NCBI GenBank assembly: GCA_028023455.1
Contig: JAQFVV010006215.1
Location: forward strand, 1,314,580-1,378,579
From: Epiperipatus broadwayi
Taxonomy: Eukaryota; Onychophora; Udeonychophora; Euonychophora; Peripatidae
Length of the DNA: 64,000 bases
Direction of reading: 5' to 3'
Made by a program: the position numbers and the translations under genes. Below are positions 11,076-22,489 of this stretch, one piece after another (position 1 is the stretch's first letter; the number at the start of each line of letters is the position of its first letter). A model generated the notes under the pieces. That model was not told the origin of the DNA. It searched no databases and saw only the letters and a list, made by a program, of their open reading frames with translations.

Positions 11076-11417
11076 TATAAAAGCTATAGAATGGAAAAGA
11101 TAATGTTACGAAAATGGGAGGAAGCTCGATAGTCCGATAGTCAAGAATATGGGAAAAATTTAGGAGGAAAATGTAAATGAAATGTAAGATGGCATAGTGG
11201 CTAAAAGATTCCTGACTTGGATAAAGGAGTAGCCTTATCCCACCACATCACAATACTGTTAATAACAGCTTGTGGACGCATAGGAAATGGTGATCATATG
11301 GTGAATAATAAAAGAAAGTTGGGCCGTAATGTGAATAAATAAAAGAAATTGGATTAAGCTTGAAGCAGTGTTCTTCCAACAGTGATCAGAAATATCGGAA
11401 AATGATGATGATTAATT

Positions 11418-12434
11418 AGTAACAATTAGATTTATAATTTTAATAAACATATTCATATAATTTAATGTACGCACATATATAATATAAAATATCTCTGTAT
11501 GGTTATTAGAAATAATTTAGATTGTTTTAAAAATATTTTAGATTGTTTTATTGCTTCTATTATACATATTATTAACCGGTTAGTGTTATTATTGTTACAT
11601 CCCTTTTATATTTAACAAAAAAAAGTTTAAAACGTCTAACTTAGTGGTAAAATTATCTTTGAAATCTAAGGCTGTTTATTTAGTTGTTTAAATTGTCACT
11701 TGAGTTGTAATTAAAATTCTGCAGAAGAAGCATCTTATCAACATTGGAATTCAGTTCTAAATTAGACTGAATTGTGAAAAAAGAACTCAACCTTTAGTTG
11801 AGAAATCTGCTTTAGTGACAAAGTTGAAGATATCAACAAGAATCGATGATAAATGTTAACATTCTTTTAACTCTGCAGTGGTAATCTAATAACAATAAAC
11901 AATTTCTTATAAACGTGCTACAAAAGGAAAAGAGCTACACTATAATAAATATTCATTATTTATCTTAATTCCACTTAAAAACAATATTTTCATTTTTCCA
12001 ATTGAAATAATATTACATATTTATCTACATTTAAGTACTCTTTAATTACAGTATAGACAAATTTTTAGAATGTTTATATACATATTACCCTTTAAATATT
12101 TCTATTTATCTTTTTTTTTTTTAATATTACTTTGCCTAACTTATCAGATTATAGTTAGCCACCTATTATTTGTCAGGTAATAGGTAGGTAGTTATAGTTA
12201 AAACAATGAAAGATAAATGAAAATTTGTCACTATCTCAGCCAAGAATTTTTTTTTTTACTATTACTCTGTAGAAAGATGGTAAATTGTGGTTTGCCCAGA
12301 AATGGGCCGTTTAAAAACTTTTAACCTTTTCATTTACGTTTTTAATAATCAGTTTCTGTATTGTTAAAAGTTTTCTCTGAAAATGGAAAGTGCCCTACCA
12401 CCCCCACCCTCCAATTCTTATTTATATTATAGAG
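11418..12434. other. AT-rich stretch, nothing recognised
   Basis: Between the LINE tail and the hAT end. A near-palindrome around CCACCTATTATTTGTCAGGTAATAGGTAGG (12160-12192) is visible; otherwise nothing supported. Confidence 0.4.
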
Positions 12435-14708
12435 CAGTGGTCGGCAACTGTTTACATATTGTGGACCAACCTTTTAGATATTGCAAACAACTAACATAAT
12501 TTTTAAATGTATGAATTATTACGACCATTGAGTATGATATACATATATATTTATTAATAATTTTAATTTTAGCACAAAAATAATAATATATATTAAAAAT
12601 TAGTGCGACGTTTGCCGCTCTTGGTTTAAAATTATTTTACTAATCCCTGGCTCAAAGATATCTCAGCAACATGTAAAGGAGCTTCTATTTCAAGACGAGA
12701 GCGATACTTAATAGCTGTTAAAGTTGAGAACGTTTTTCCACACAAGTAGATCATTGTGAATGGAGTCAACATTTTTTAGGTTTTTTCACTCAGTATTAGA
12801 TATTCGCTTTTTACAGAAATCCAAAAATGACTTCTTGAAGATGTATTGAATTGAAGTTTGAGACTATCATCCGACAATAATTCGATTAAACTTACTTTTT
12901 CTTTCACATTTAAATTGCTTTCCTTAATATTTGAATAAAATGGATTTCCTATTCATATATTTCCATTTCTGGGATCCCCTTCTTTTGGATAATAATGTTC
13001 AAAAGACTCTTTGAATGTCTGCAAGTGCTGTTGAACAAGACCTATTATCTGTAGGCTGGCATCTTTTTCTTTCATGTATTCATCCAGATTTGGAAACATT
13101 TGCAAATCTTCATCAATTAATGATGTTTTCCATAACAATATTTTCTTTTAAAATGTGTCCATTTTACTTCACAAAGTAAAAACATCTGAAAGTTGTCCTT
13201 GAATATATATGTTCAACTCATTTACCAAAGAAGAAATGTCTGCCAAATAAGCAAGCTTTGCTACTAAGTCATTATCGGAGAAGAAATTTTGGAAATTAGA
13301 ATTACTTTACTGTTGAAAGAATAATTTTATTTCTTGTCAAATATTAAGCAGTAAGGTTAAAACTTTACCCCTTGATGAGCCAATGCACCTCAGCATGAAG
13401 AAGAAGATGTTTATGTTGCGAACCATTTCATTACAAAGTGATTCAAATAATCGAGAGTTTCAGAGCTTTATGCCAAATTTCATTTATACTTTTAATTACA
13501 TCAGACAAATACTTCATGTAATTCTGGAGATTCATGGCAAGTTGTTCACTGTGTAAAATACAATGAGTAAACATTATATCTATGCATCCAACATCTTTTA
13601 TTTTTTTAACAACTCCAGATCAATGCCCGATTATACTTGTAGCATTTTTGCCAATCAATTTCATGTTTCAGAAAATAATCATTCAATACATCGAAAATTT
13701 CAGATCCAGTTGTTCTATCTGGCAAGTCAAGTGAACATAGAAATTTTCCTTTTAAATATCCTTCAAAATTAAATCTCATAAAGCAAAGAAGTGTTTGTTA
13801 TATCAGTTGATTCATCAAGTTGAATTGCATAAAATATTGCATTTTTGACCATTTCTACCACTTGAACTTCGACATCTTTGGCTAATTATTCAATTCTGCA
13901 TTTAGAATTCCCTTCATCTTTGGGGCAGCTTGATTTCCCAAAACCTTCTCACAAGCTTGTAATAAAGAAGGTTTAATTAGTTCCTCTCCAATTGTATAAG
14001 GTTTTTCTGATTTTGCCATTTGAAGTGCCATCAAACAAGAGACTTTTAATACAGACTTATCTTGAATTATCGTTTTTTTAAAGAATTTACTTGCTTTTGT
14101 AAATTGTCACGCAATCTTTCAAAACATTTGACTGGCTTCTTAGCTAAATCTGAATGTTTAGTCAGCAAATGTCTAGTAAGTTTTGATGGTTTCTTGGTAT
14201 TGTTGGATAAACTCACAGAACATATGTCACAAAACAGTCGTGGATCAAGTTCAGTTCTAGGTTCTTGTATAAAACCATATTTTAAGAAATCATTATCATA
14301 TTATCTTAAAACTTTAAATTTTTTCTTCTCTCAGCCTTCAGTTTTAGCTTCTTCCCTACTGGTGATTGATGATGATGGAATTTATGAGAGCCCTATTGAT
14401 TCTTCAACTAACTCACATTTTTGTGAAGTGTTGCCAAAAAAATTTAAAATTGTCGGTTGCTTCTTTTCACCCATTTTTTATTTATTTATTTTTTTATCCT
14501 ACATCCAAACAAAAATAATATATTTCTAATAATTTTGATTGCTTAAATATATTTAAAATAGTATGTATAATATTAAACTTAGCTTTAAACATGCAAAAAG
14601 TATTTGACTACTGATAAGTACAAAATTTCAAATGCATATATTTTGTATATATAGGAGTGTAAGTAGAAAGTAGAAATTAATTTTTTAATGTCGCTAGCAA
14701 GATGCCAC
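12435..14708 (-). mobile_element. Decayed hAT transposon of the ZBED5/SCAND3-like type
   Basis: The left end, CAGTGGTCGGCAAC at 12435, is a typical hAT terminus. The right end may be GCCACTG at 14702-14708, which gives only CAGTGGC in common, and the flanks show no matching 8-bp duplication, so the outer limits are uncertain. The transposase remnant between them reads from right to left. Confidence 0.55.
12640..14474 (-). pseudogene. hAT transposase (BED finger + RNase H-like core), broken
   Basis: ATG at 14474 starts MGEKKQPTILNFFG, as in ZBED/SCAND3 relatives. A BED-type finger follows around 14234-14140: FCDIC, PSKLTRHLLTKH, then KPVKCFERL. Next come a segment like ALQMAKSEKPYTIGEELI (about 14040-13975), QLDESTD (near 13820, first catalytic Asp region), HCILH-type residues near 13550, and the best open piece at 12953-13138 with LQMFPNLDEYMKEK and HYYPKEGDPRNGN. 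The C-terminal dimerisation block, with LTPFT-IYLCGKTFS-LTAIKYRSRL, runs to about 12645. Multiple stops and frameshifts. Cut-and-paste DNA transposase by family; clearly dead. Confidence 0.75.
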
Positions 14709-16194
14709 TGACATTTAAAGAAGTATGTAAATGTATATTGGAAAGACTGAAAGAATCATGGTTATGAATTATTGAGTTACCTTAATTGTACATTTATACA
14801 ATAAGATGATTCATATGACTGCATAAAAAACCCAATGATGAAACACATGCAAAAGACAACAATATGCATCCACAGATATTTGAATGGATTTAATACTGAA
14901 GTAACAGTTTTACTCATCGTGTTCAATGCCATTGCCAGATGTAGTGAGGTGGAGACCATAGACAAAGAAATAAAATAAAACAATTTAAAAGATATACTTG
15001 CTTCCAGAAATATAATGTTTCTGTGCAACTCAGTTGTGCACACTGCTACTGTAGATGTGAAATACTCAAAAATTTTGATTTTTGTAGTATGTTTTTTTTT
15101 TAATGTGTTTAGTTATATTTTTTTAACCATTTTATTTTATCAATTTAACTATCTACACATTTCAAAAAAGATTATATAATTTCAGATACATATTTATGTT
15201 AAATACATATTTATCTTCTGATATTTTTTGTTTATAGTGTCTACAAAATACAAATTTTTTATATCCATATAACTTGCAATACAAATTCAATATTCATTTT
15301 ACACAAAAGGTAATGACGTTTCGTTTTCGTAATTATATACATATAAATGTGTTATCTGTTTGCATGTATGTAATAAATATTAAAACTAACATAAAAATAT
15401 TATTTTTAAAGGGAAATAAGTTTTAAATGGTTTACTTGTATTCAGCATTAGATCTCTGTTAAGTCAGATTTATTAGATATAAATATAAAGAAATATTTAA
15501 ATGAATGTAATGTTGAACTTAAAATACAAAATAAATTAGAATATTATATTAATATAATTTTTCTGTAAATTTTTTGGTAATTATTTGTTTTGATTTCAAC
15601 CACAATTTTTTTTTTTTTACAATAACATTTTTTGGCAATCAAACCTTTTAAGTATGACCACATTATGGTTACTGTATTAATTTACATTCTTGATTATAAG
15701 TTGGCACAAAATTGTAATAGTCTATAACTGATACTTTTTCAAAAGGTAAATTAGAAAATTCATTAGATTTGCTAAAATTTGTGTTTGTCGATATTTTCTG
15801 TGAATTTTTAAAATTTTTATGAGATGTAATTAGGAAAATGAACCATAACCTCTGCTTTAAAAAAATATGATTTTGGTTATAAATATATGCTCATTAAAAA
15901 CAAAGGCTTTTCTAACAACCATATAATAGACAGCATTGAACAAAAATTTACAAATTAAACTAGTCAATTATCAGGTGATAAAAATTTTTATCATTTTTTT
16001 TATTCTATAACTAAAACTAACTAAATAGCCATTTACCGATCAAAATTGAATTGTTAGTTAGATTGCTATAGGCTGTCTGCTTTCAACCTGAAATAATTTT
16101 CAGTATTTATTAAGTCAAGATTTTGAACCTTGTGTAGCAGGATATAGTAATCACTTTGCTACAATACCATTCCAATATAATATCACTGAAAGAA
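14709..16194. other. AT-rich stretch, nothing recognised
   Basis: Short frames such as the minus frame at 14777-15043 are A/T-driven and match nothing I know. No repeats seen. Confidence 0.35.
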
Positions 16195-16440
16195 TTAATA
16201 GACTGAAATAGAGTTGGGCTGGACATATTGCTAGAATTGATGTTAATAGCTGAACATTTTAAACTGGATTCCAAGAGATTGTAAAAGACCTAGAAAGAGA
16301 CCACATGTGAGATAGATGGATGAAATAATAAAGTTTGCAGAGAAGAGAGGCTAGAGATTGAAGAAGATTTGTTGAACTTGAAGAGACCTTCATCCTGCAG
16401 TGGATTGATAATGGTTGAAAATGATGTTGATGATAAATGA
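16195..16440 (+). pseudogene. RTE-like LINE 3' end
   Basis: Contains the RTE tail: WAGHIARID (near 16215), RDCKRP-like residues, an MDEI-like segment, then CCTGCAGTGGATTGATAATG and a TGATGTTGATGATAA tail. 5'-truncated and interrupted by stops. Same family as the copies at 5.2 (minus), 33.7 and 47.6 kb. Confidence 0.6.
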
Positions 16441-17075
16441 AAAAGTAATAAAAATTGTTTTATATACAAGGATACTCAGAATTCATTTTAATGGATATAA
16501 GCCAAAAGTTTATGAAAAATAAAGATGTTTTTTGAGAATAAAAATTCAATTTTATATCTAACCAATCAAATTTTTCAAAGCATTAATTGAATTTTACATG
16601 TATTTAAATAACAAAATTTCTTTAAATTATTTGTCAGTTATGGCAAATCTATCATATGCATGATGGAGGTAATCTATAAAAAATTTTTGGTGGAATGTGT
16701 AAATGATATTATTATTATAACCTATATTTTATTAAAATTATTTGTTAATAATTATGAAATTTTGTTTTGTGTAAGAGAAATTTACAAAATTAAATTTCCT
16801 CCTCTATAACACACTGTTTCATAGTAGATACATGTCTCTCCCTCTATCTCTAATCATACAAGCATTTATATGTCTCAATAATCATCATACTCTGTGCAGT
16901 ATGCTAGTAGTATGCAAAAAAAAAAAACAGTTGCATTGTTTGGGAATAAATGTATCAAACATAGTATACAAACAGATATTATAGTGTGGATCCATATTAA
17001 AATAAGTATAGTCTACATATAAAAAAATTTAAAAATTATTTTTACAAAGAAATTTTCTCAATATTTTTTTTAGAA
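16441..17075. other. AT-rich stretch, nothing recognised
   Basis: No supportable feature. Confidence 0.35.
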
Positions 17076-17077
17076 TA

Positions 17078-17969
17078 CACCTGGGTCTCTTTTTATGTGG
17101 TAGATATGTTCTACAGAAAATCCACGTAAAAAAAATCACACAAAAATAGACTTAACTTACCTTGAAAAATTTGGGATACATTCCATAATTTTCAAAAATC
17201 AAAGCAACAAGGTAAAATTACTTTAAAATTTACATAAAAAAAATAAGGAAATAAAGTATGACTAAAAAAAATTCAAATATTTGAAAAAAATTGATACAAG
17301 ATGAAGTATTTTTTACCTTTTTATTAATTATTTAATTTTATTCAATACAATATGTTTTTATATGTAATTTATTTTACATTTTTTCATACATATTTTAATC
17401 ATTATCACTATTTGACAATATGCAGGTTCATTTGTCAACTGGTGAGAAATCACATTCGTCACCAGAGGAAACACAAACAGCAGAATTAACACTAACTTCA
17501 ATCTTGTGCTGTGTTAATGGTTGTCTAGTGCAATGTAATCGGTGATTAAACTTTGAGATGATGATTTTACTAATTGTTTATGAAGCTCGTGATACCCAGA
17601 TATACAACTATTTAGCTCTCTGTTGGAATTTAGTTCATAATTAGTGTCATTAACAAGGAAATGATTTTCCAATTGATTAGAAAGTTGAAGACTTTCTCAT
17701 ATCATTTTTTTGCTGTGAAATGAACAGGGTTCCACTTCTGTTTCATTATCTTTTTTTAAATCTTGTTCAGTATCTAAATTTATTGCCAAACCTTTTTCCA
17801 ACAGGCATTTAAAGTATGTAAAATTTAATGCATGTATATAAAACAGGAAAATCCCACTTTTAAGTGAAATATAAACTTCTTTGTCGCATAAAAAGATATT
17901 AAGAAGAAATATGAATTGCATAACTTTAAAATTGCATTAAAAAAATCCACATAAAAAGAGACCCAGGTG
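17078..17969. mobile_element. 892-bp DNA transposon derivative, TA-flanked, 23-bp TIRs
   Basis: Left end CACCTGGGTCTCTTTTTATG then TGG; the right end is its exact reverse complement over 23 bp. TA dinucleotides flank both ends (17076-17077 and 17970-17971), the duplication expected of Tc1/mariner/pogo-type elements. The interior has no transposase I can recognise. It contains a somewhat less A/T-rich stretch around 17420-17700 that could be decayed coding sequence read on the minus strand. Likely a deletion derivative. Confidence 0.7.
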
Positions 17970-18456
17970 TATTTTTTTGCTGTTCTTAAACAGTGGAAGT
18001 AAAACAAAAATATTAGAATCAAATAGCAGGGAATTCCATAATTAGTAAACAGAAGAATATGGGCATAATTAATAAGAACAATTAAGCAATTTGTATTCTG
18101 AGTCAATAGTATGCCGAATATCATCAGTAAATGGTATTATAAAACAAACTGTAAATCTCTTCTTGATAGCATAAAGAAAAACAAAAAGAATTTATTTTAT
18201 GAGCCAATAAAAATTAAAATGTTCAACATTATTTAACATATTGGCAGGCAATCAAATATAACTACTGCTAGCTATATTACCTCAAACACAACTTTTAAAC
18301 ACTGGAAGCCTTTTAATGATCTTGAATAAAATATGTGCCAGTTCTTTTTAAAAATTTTGAAAACAAAGAAAAAATTATTTAAAGATTAAAAAATATGCCA
18401 CCAGTTAAAACTATGGTAAAAGATAGAATCTTGGAAATGGTTAAAAACACAAATCA

Positions 18457-18813
18457 ATAAACATCACATAACCACCGCCTCTTAAGCTTGTGTATAACTG
18501 TTGTTAAAACAGGCAAAACTCACTATACGTATTTCCACACTCAGCAAGCTAGAGTAATCAATGGATGCCAGAAGGCTTGTGCATAAAATCCCCATCTAGT
18601 GCCTACTCATCCAATATCCCCAGACTAGTTTCTGTTTTGTGGCCTTCATCAGATCCAAGGCTCCTCACTGACTAAGGCCACAAGCCAGAAACTAGTCTGG
18701 GGATATTGGATGAGTAGGCACTAGATGGGGATTTTATGCACAAGCCTTCTGTAATCCATTGATTACTCTAGCTTGCTGTGTGTGGCAATACGTATAGTGA
18801 GTTTTGCCTGTTT
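18457..18813. mobile_element. HHR family A inverted copy inserted in the 18.2-19.6 kb inverted repeat
   Basis: Flanked by a 15-bp duplication, TAAAAACACAAATCA (18442-18456) and TAAAAATACAAATCA (18814-18828), one mismatch. The mirror position in the other arm of the host repeat (about 19340-19370) lacks the element and has a single copy of this target, so the insertion is proven from within the window. The element is itself a hairpin, with two family A halves facing each other, and ends GTTTTGCCTGTTT on the right. Confidence 0.85.
18663..18702 (+). ncRNA. Hammerhead motif, family A, core G8 lost
   Basis: Reads CCTCA, CTGACTA, GGC/GCC stem II, GAAAC, TAG, TC, TGGGG. G8 of the core is T, so cleavage is not expected. 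The facing minus-strand half (18618-18652) keeps CTGATGA and GAAAC but has lost the CCTCA strand of stem I. Confidence 0.55.
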
Positions 18814-19734
18814 TAAAAATACAAATCATCAGGAAAAATTAGATATAAAATAACTTCCAATATGATACCAGATTTTACAATCTTAGGTCATATCTATCTA
18901 TCTATCAAGTTGAACTTTATACTGAACTGTTTTTTAAGATTTTAATGATTAAACTGGATATCCAGCTGTGTATTCAAAACTAGTAGCAGTATTTGTAAAA
19001 AATATACCTTGAAACCTAATTATTGTAACCCTTAAAATTAATCCATATCAAAAGCTGGATTATATAGCATTACATAACATTGATTGTAAGGCTTACAGGT
19101 GCAATCATGTTGTACTGGTTTTTATATGAATTAATTTTAAAGGTTACAATAATCAGGTTTCAAGGTATATTTTTTTACAAATGCTGCTACTAGTTTTTGA
19201 TACATAGATGGATATCACATTTAATCATTAAAGTCTTAAAAAACAGTTCAGTATAAAACTCAACTTCATAGATAGATAGTTATGACCTAAGATTGTAAAA
19301 CCTGGTATCATATTGGAAGTTATTTTATATTTATTTTTCCCTGATGATTTATATTTTTAGCTATTTCCAAGATTATATCTTTTACCATATTTTTAGCTGA
19401 AGGCATATATCTTTGAATAATTTTTTCATTGTTTTCAAAATTTTTACAAAGAACTGGCACACATTTTATTCAAAATCATTAAAAGTTTCTGATGTTTGAT
19501 AATATTGTTTAAAGTAATATAGCTAGTAGCAGTTATATTTGACTGCCTACCAATATGTTTAATTAAAGTTGAACATTTTAATTTTTATTACCCACTTAAT
19601 AAATTATATTACTGTAGTGTAATGTTCACTGCACCACTCTCTTGCAAGATAAGAACTGGTTTCTATTCACATTTAATACTTTGTGGAAGGATTAATCGTA
19701 AACATAAGCAAAGTCATATGGAAAAAATGTATCA

Positions 19735-19790
19735 TCCTTAAGATGCATGTTTTGTGCTGAACCAGCACTCATCAGTTGGTTCAGATCACA
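19735..19790 (-). ncRNA. Hammerhead-like motif, family B fragment, degenerate
   Basis: Minus strand: ACCAA, CTGATGA (19770-19776), stem II GTGCT/AGCAC intact, then AAAA instead of GAAA, and a damaged TTAAGG in place of TTGGT. A decayed copy within a family B fragment of about 19700-19805. Confidence 0.5.
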
Positions 19791-19964
19791 ATCTCTTAGC
19801 CATATCTATCATTGCTCAGTATATACAGATAGCCAATTACTACAGTTTAATTGATTTGTCAAACTTATTGCCCTCACAACATCAACATTAAACCCTTAAT
19901 GGAAGTATATTAATAATTTTTATTAGTCATTCATTAGGCTAGAGAATATCCATTTAATGATTCA

Positions 19965-20040
19965 TGTTACCGTAGTGTAATTTTCACTACACCATTCTCT
20001 ATCTTGTATGAGAGTAGTGTAGTGAAAGTTACAATACAGG
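19965..20040. repeat. Short imperfect palindrome
   Basis: GTAGTGTAATTTTCACTACA is followed, after TATCTTGTATGAGAG, by a complementary TAGTGTAGTGAAAGTTACAAT. A related single arm lies near 19612-19650. Looks like a small foldback repeat family; no further assignment. Confidence 0.45.
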
Positions 20041-20736
20041 AATATGATTCATAGAATCTTCCAGTTCTATTTCACTTTGTCTTCATGAAATTACTGATTT
20101 AACTGGATTAGTCCATTTAATTATTTGTATTTGTTTTGTGTTGAAAACAGCATCAAAGAAAAAATAATGAGTTTATTATCATTAACAACAATAACTATAA
20201 TAAAAGGTATAGATATTTCAAACACAGTTGTAGATACCCTTACTAAAAAAGGGGGAAAAAGGCTTTCTAAAATTATATCAGTAACAATTGATGATGTTCA
20301 TAATATGATAGGACAGGAAATGGGTTTATTAATTCAATTATCAAACATATTGGATATACAGGTTTGTTTTTTTTATTTCATTATACATCAACAGTTATTT
20401 CAAGGTACTGCAAAATAAGAGTCTTGCAACAAAATTAATCACTTTTATATCTGCATATGCTTTAAATAAATAAAAAATTGTGGGATTGTTAAATGAGGTA
20501 AAATCATTATACAATGGTTTACTTATGTACAATAATATCCAAAGATTTAGTCAAGGAAAGGTCCTTGAAAGATTTATTAAGGGATCAGTATAAATTAGAC
20601 TTTTTTTTTTTTTTTAGATAATAAGAATATCATTGAATAATAGTCAATTAATCAAATGGCTTTCAAAATTAAGGATTTTTTAACAGATTTGTGTTATATG
20701 AATTAAATATTAATATGCAAGTTGTTAATAAAAACA

Positions 20737-20925
20737 GAGGCAAAACTCTCCATGCAGTAGTGCCACCCAGTGCAAGCTAGAGTAATCAATGAATTCAAAA
20801 AGGTTTGTGCATAAAATTTCTATCTAGTGCCTACTCAACCAATATCCCCAGACTAGTTTCTGGCTTATGTATTTCATCAGTGAGGAACCTTGGATCTGAG
20901 AGAATGGTGATGGTATAATGTTTAG
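20737..20925 (-). mobile_element. HHR family A element inside the hAT remnant
   Basis: Begins GAGGCAAAACTCTCC and ends near ATGTTTAG. The likely duplication is TGTTAATAAAAACA (20723-20736) against TGTTAATACAAAC (20926-20938), so slightly diverged. The minus strand carries the hammerhead at 20846-20885. Confidence 0.65.
20846..20885 (-). ncRNA. Type I hammerhead motif, family A, core intact but stem II broken
   Basis: Minus strand: CCTCA, CTGATGA (20874-20880), an unpaired AATACATAAGCC in place of stem II, GAAAC with tttc at 20857-20860, TAG, TC, TGGGG. Catalytic residues and stem I are present, but without stem II activity is unlikely. Confidence 0.5.
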
Positions 20926-21715
20926 TGTTAATACAAACGTTGTTATATTTGATTTAATTAAAGCATTCAAAACTAAATTAGAAATTTTTAATCATACTAT
21001 TATATCAAATACCTATAAATATTTTCCGGACAGAATTTTTTTTATTTGCAGATATAGAATTTCATGGGAAATCAAATTAATATAAATTAGCATCTTCAAG
21101 TTTTACTCAATTCAGACAATTTGAAGAAACATTTAATTTTATTTTATATCTAGATACAACATTAGCAGATAAACTCAATATAAAAATTCTCAAATAGTTA
21201 AATATGGATGATATAGATTCATGATTAATTGATTTCCCATCCAGTCCTGTATGAGAACCAAAGTTTGTTGATTTCAAATATGTTTTGAAAATGATGGAAA
21301 AGGATAGATTATTAGATCTAAAAAATTGCTAAAAAAATATATATTAAAAACACAGAATGCCACTCTTGTTTAAAAACACTAGCAACTTCTGTATTATAAA
21401 TTTATTCCTCTATTAATGCATGTGAATCATTACTTTCAAAAACTTATTTTATAAAAGACAGATTAAAAAATAAATAACTGAAAATTTAGTGTACTATTAA
21501 AAGTGACAATATGATATTGATATAAAATATTTAACATTTGAAACACAGGAGCAAAAATCTCACTCAAAAATTTGTTTATAATAATTCATCGTTGTAAAAT
21601 TCTATTCTAATTTTTAATTTAATACAATTTTGTAATAAGTAACTTTTTGCTATTTTTTCCTTATTAAAAAATTGCTTGGAACTTCAATAATTCAATAAAT
21701 ATTATTTTTATAAAT

Positions 21716-21855
21716 ATATTAAATAACCTCAATATTACCACATATGCTTTTAAATTCATATAAATAAAGATACAATAAAAGACAAATGATCACCAAGATA
21801 CATTTCGTTCATATGAATTTAAAAAAATATATGATAATATTGAGGCTATTTAATA
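21716..21855. mobile_element. Family B-like foldback with half hammerhead
   Basis: Inverted arms begin TATTAAATAACCTCAATATTA and end with the complement. The segment ATGATCACCAAGATACATTTC is the 3' half of a family B hammerhead on the minus strand (GAAA, stem III, TTGGTGATC); the CTGATGA half is missing. Confidence 0.55.
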
Positions 21856-22489
21856 TGTTTATACAGATATTACACGTGTGAAAAAGAAATGTGGATAACT
21901 CCATTTTAAAAAATCAGATATGTTAATCTTTAAGTGACTTTTGGAATTTATATCTGTGCTAGAGATAATCTTTAGGTTAGTAAAGGATAGATAATAGTCA
22001 TTACTATATTTATTTAAAGTGGATGGTGTCAAAGATGTGGCTTGAGTTAATTTGATACTTGTAATTCAAAATGTAATCATTAAATATTAGTTGCAAACGT
22101 TTTGATACGCGCAATTAAAAAGATTCACCACTATTAGACAATACAAATTTTAATCAACTTCATCAAAGTAAAAATTCGCAGTATTTATTTATGCTTAAAT
22201 ATTTTTGATTAAAATGTACCCGGATCTTCATTTAATAAAATAAATACATGTATTAATGTAGTAAACTTATTTTACTCGTGGTATTTAAAAATAAGTTGTT
22301 GTTTTTTAATACAGAATATCACGTTATTAAATGAGTTTTAAAAGAACTGAATAGATATTTTTTTATTAATTAATTAATAAAATTTGTGTAATTTTAATAT
22401 TAGCAAATGCACTGTATAAGTTGATAATCTTAGGGAAGAATTCACTTCATATTAAATATATATTATATTTAATATTTGCATGATTATAT

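Larger units (their letters stand above)
6950..11417 (+). mobile_element. CR1/L2-like LINE, nearly full length but decayed
   Basis: A plus-strand non-LTR element with an ORF1 remnant (7168-7745), an ORF2 remnant (about 8020-11075), a 3' UTR, and a 3' end near ATGATGATGATTAATTAG. The A-rich sense strand and scattered stops show it is an old copy. The clade call rests on ORF1 having a coiled coil plus SGNH-type esterase and on ORF2 ending with a CX2C...HX4C motif. I cannot separate CR1 from L2 or related clades without alignment. The exact 5' end is not visible. Confidence 0.7.
18206..19589. repeat. Long imperfect inverted repeat (foldback element), arms about 500 bp
   Basis: AATAAAAATTAAAATGTTCAAC at 18206 is mirrored at the right end, 19589. 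The arms remain alignable inward to about 19070/19110 (for example AATTATTGTAACC-type blocks near 19016 and their complement near 19140). The left arm is interrupted by a 357-bp family A element with its duplication; without it the arms are about 500 bp. No coding frame, so probably a non-autonomous DNA transposon with long TIRs. Confidence 0.7.
20130..21480 (+). pseudogene. Second hAT transposase remnant, interrupted by an HHR element
   Basis: The open piece at 20125-20418 carries GIDISNTVVD, ISVTIDDVHNMIGQEMG and, after a frame slip, HQQLFQGTAK. This is the catalytic-region layout of ZBED/GTF2I-repeat-like hAT transposases (usually VTTDGAPAM-G and HC-IHQ). Downstream frames give LLMYNN and RFSQGKVLERFIKG (near 20510-20590), resembling the W-SRGKVL-RF block, then a much decayed C-terminus to about 21480. 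A family A element sits inside at 20737-20925. Opposite strand to the 12.6-14.5 kb copy and more diverged. Confidence 0.55.

Noticed and set aside
12435-14708. Clean hAT termini with an 8-bp duplication
   Set aside because: Only six or seven terminal bases match and the flanks do not agree, so the outer boundaries remain unproven.
14777-15043. 88-codon minus frame as a gene
   Set aside because: No motif, no neighbouring coding sequence, and composition typical of random A/T-rich frames.
20125-20418. Small host gene of 97 codons
   Set aside because: Its motifs fit a hAT transposase catalytic region and the downstream sequence continues as broken transposase.
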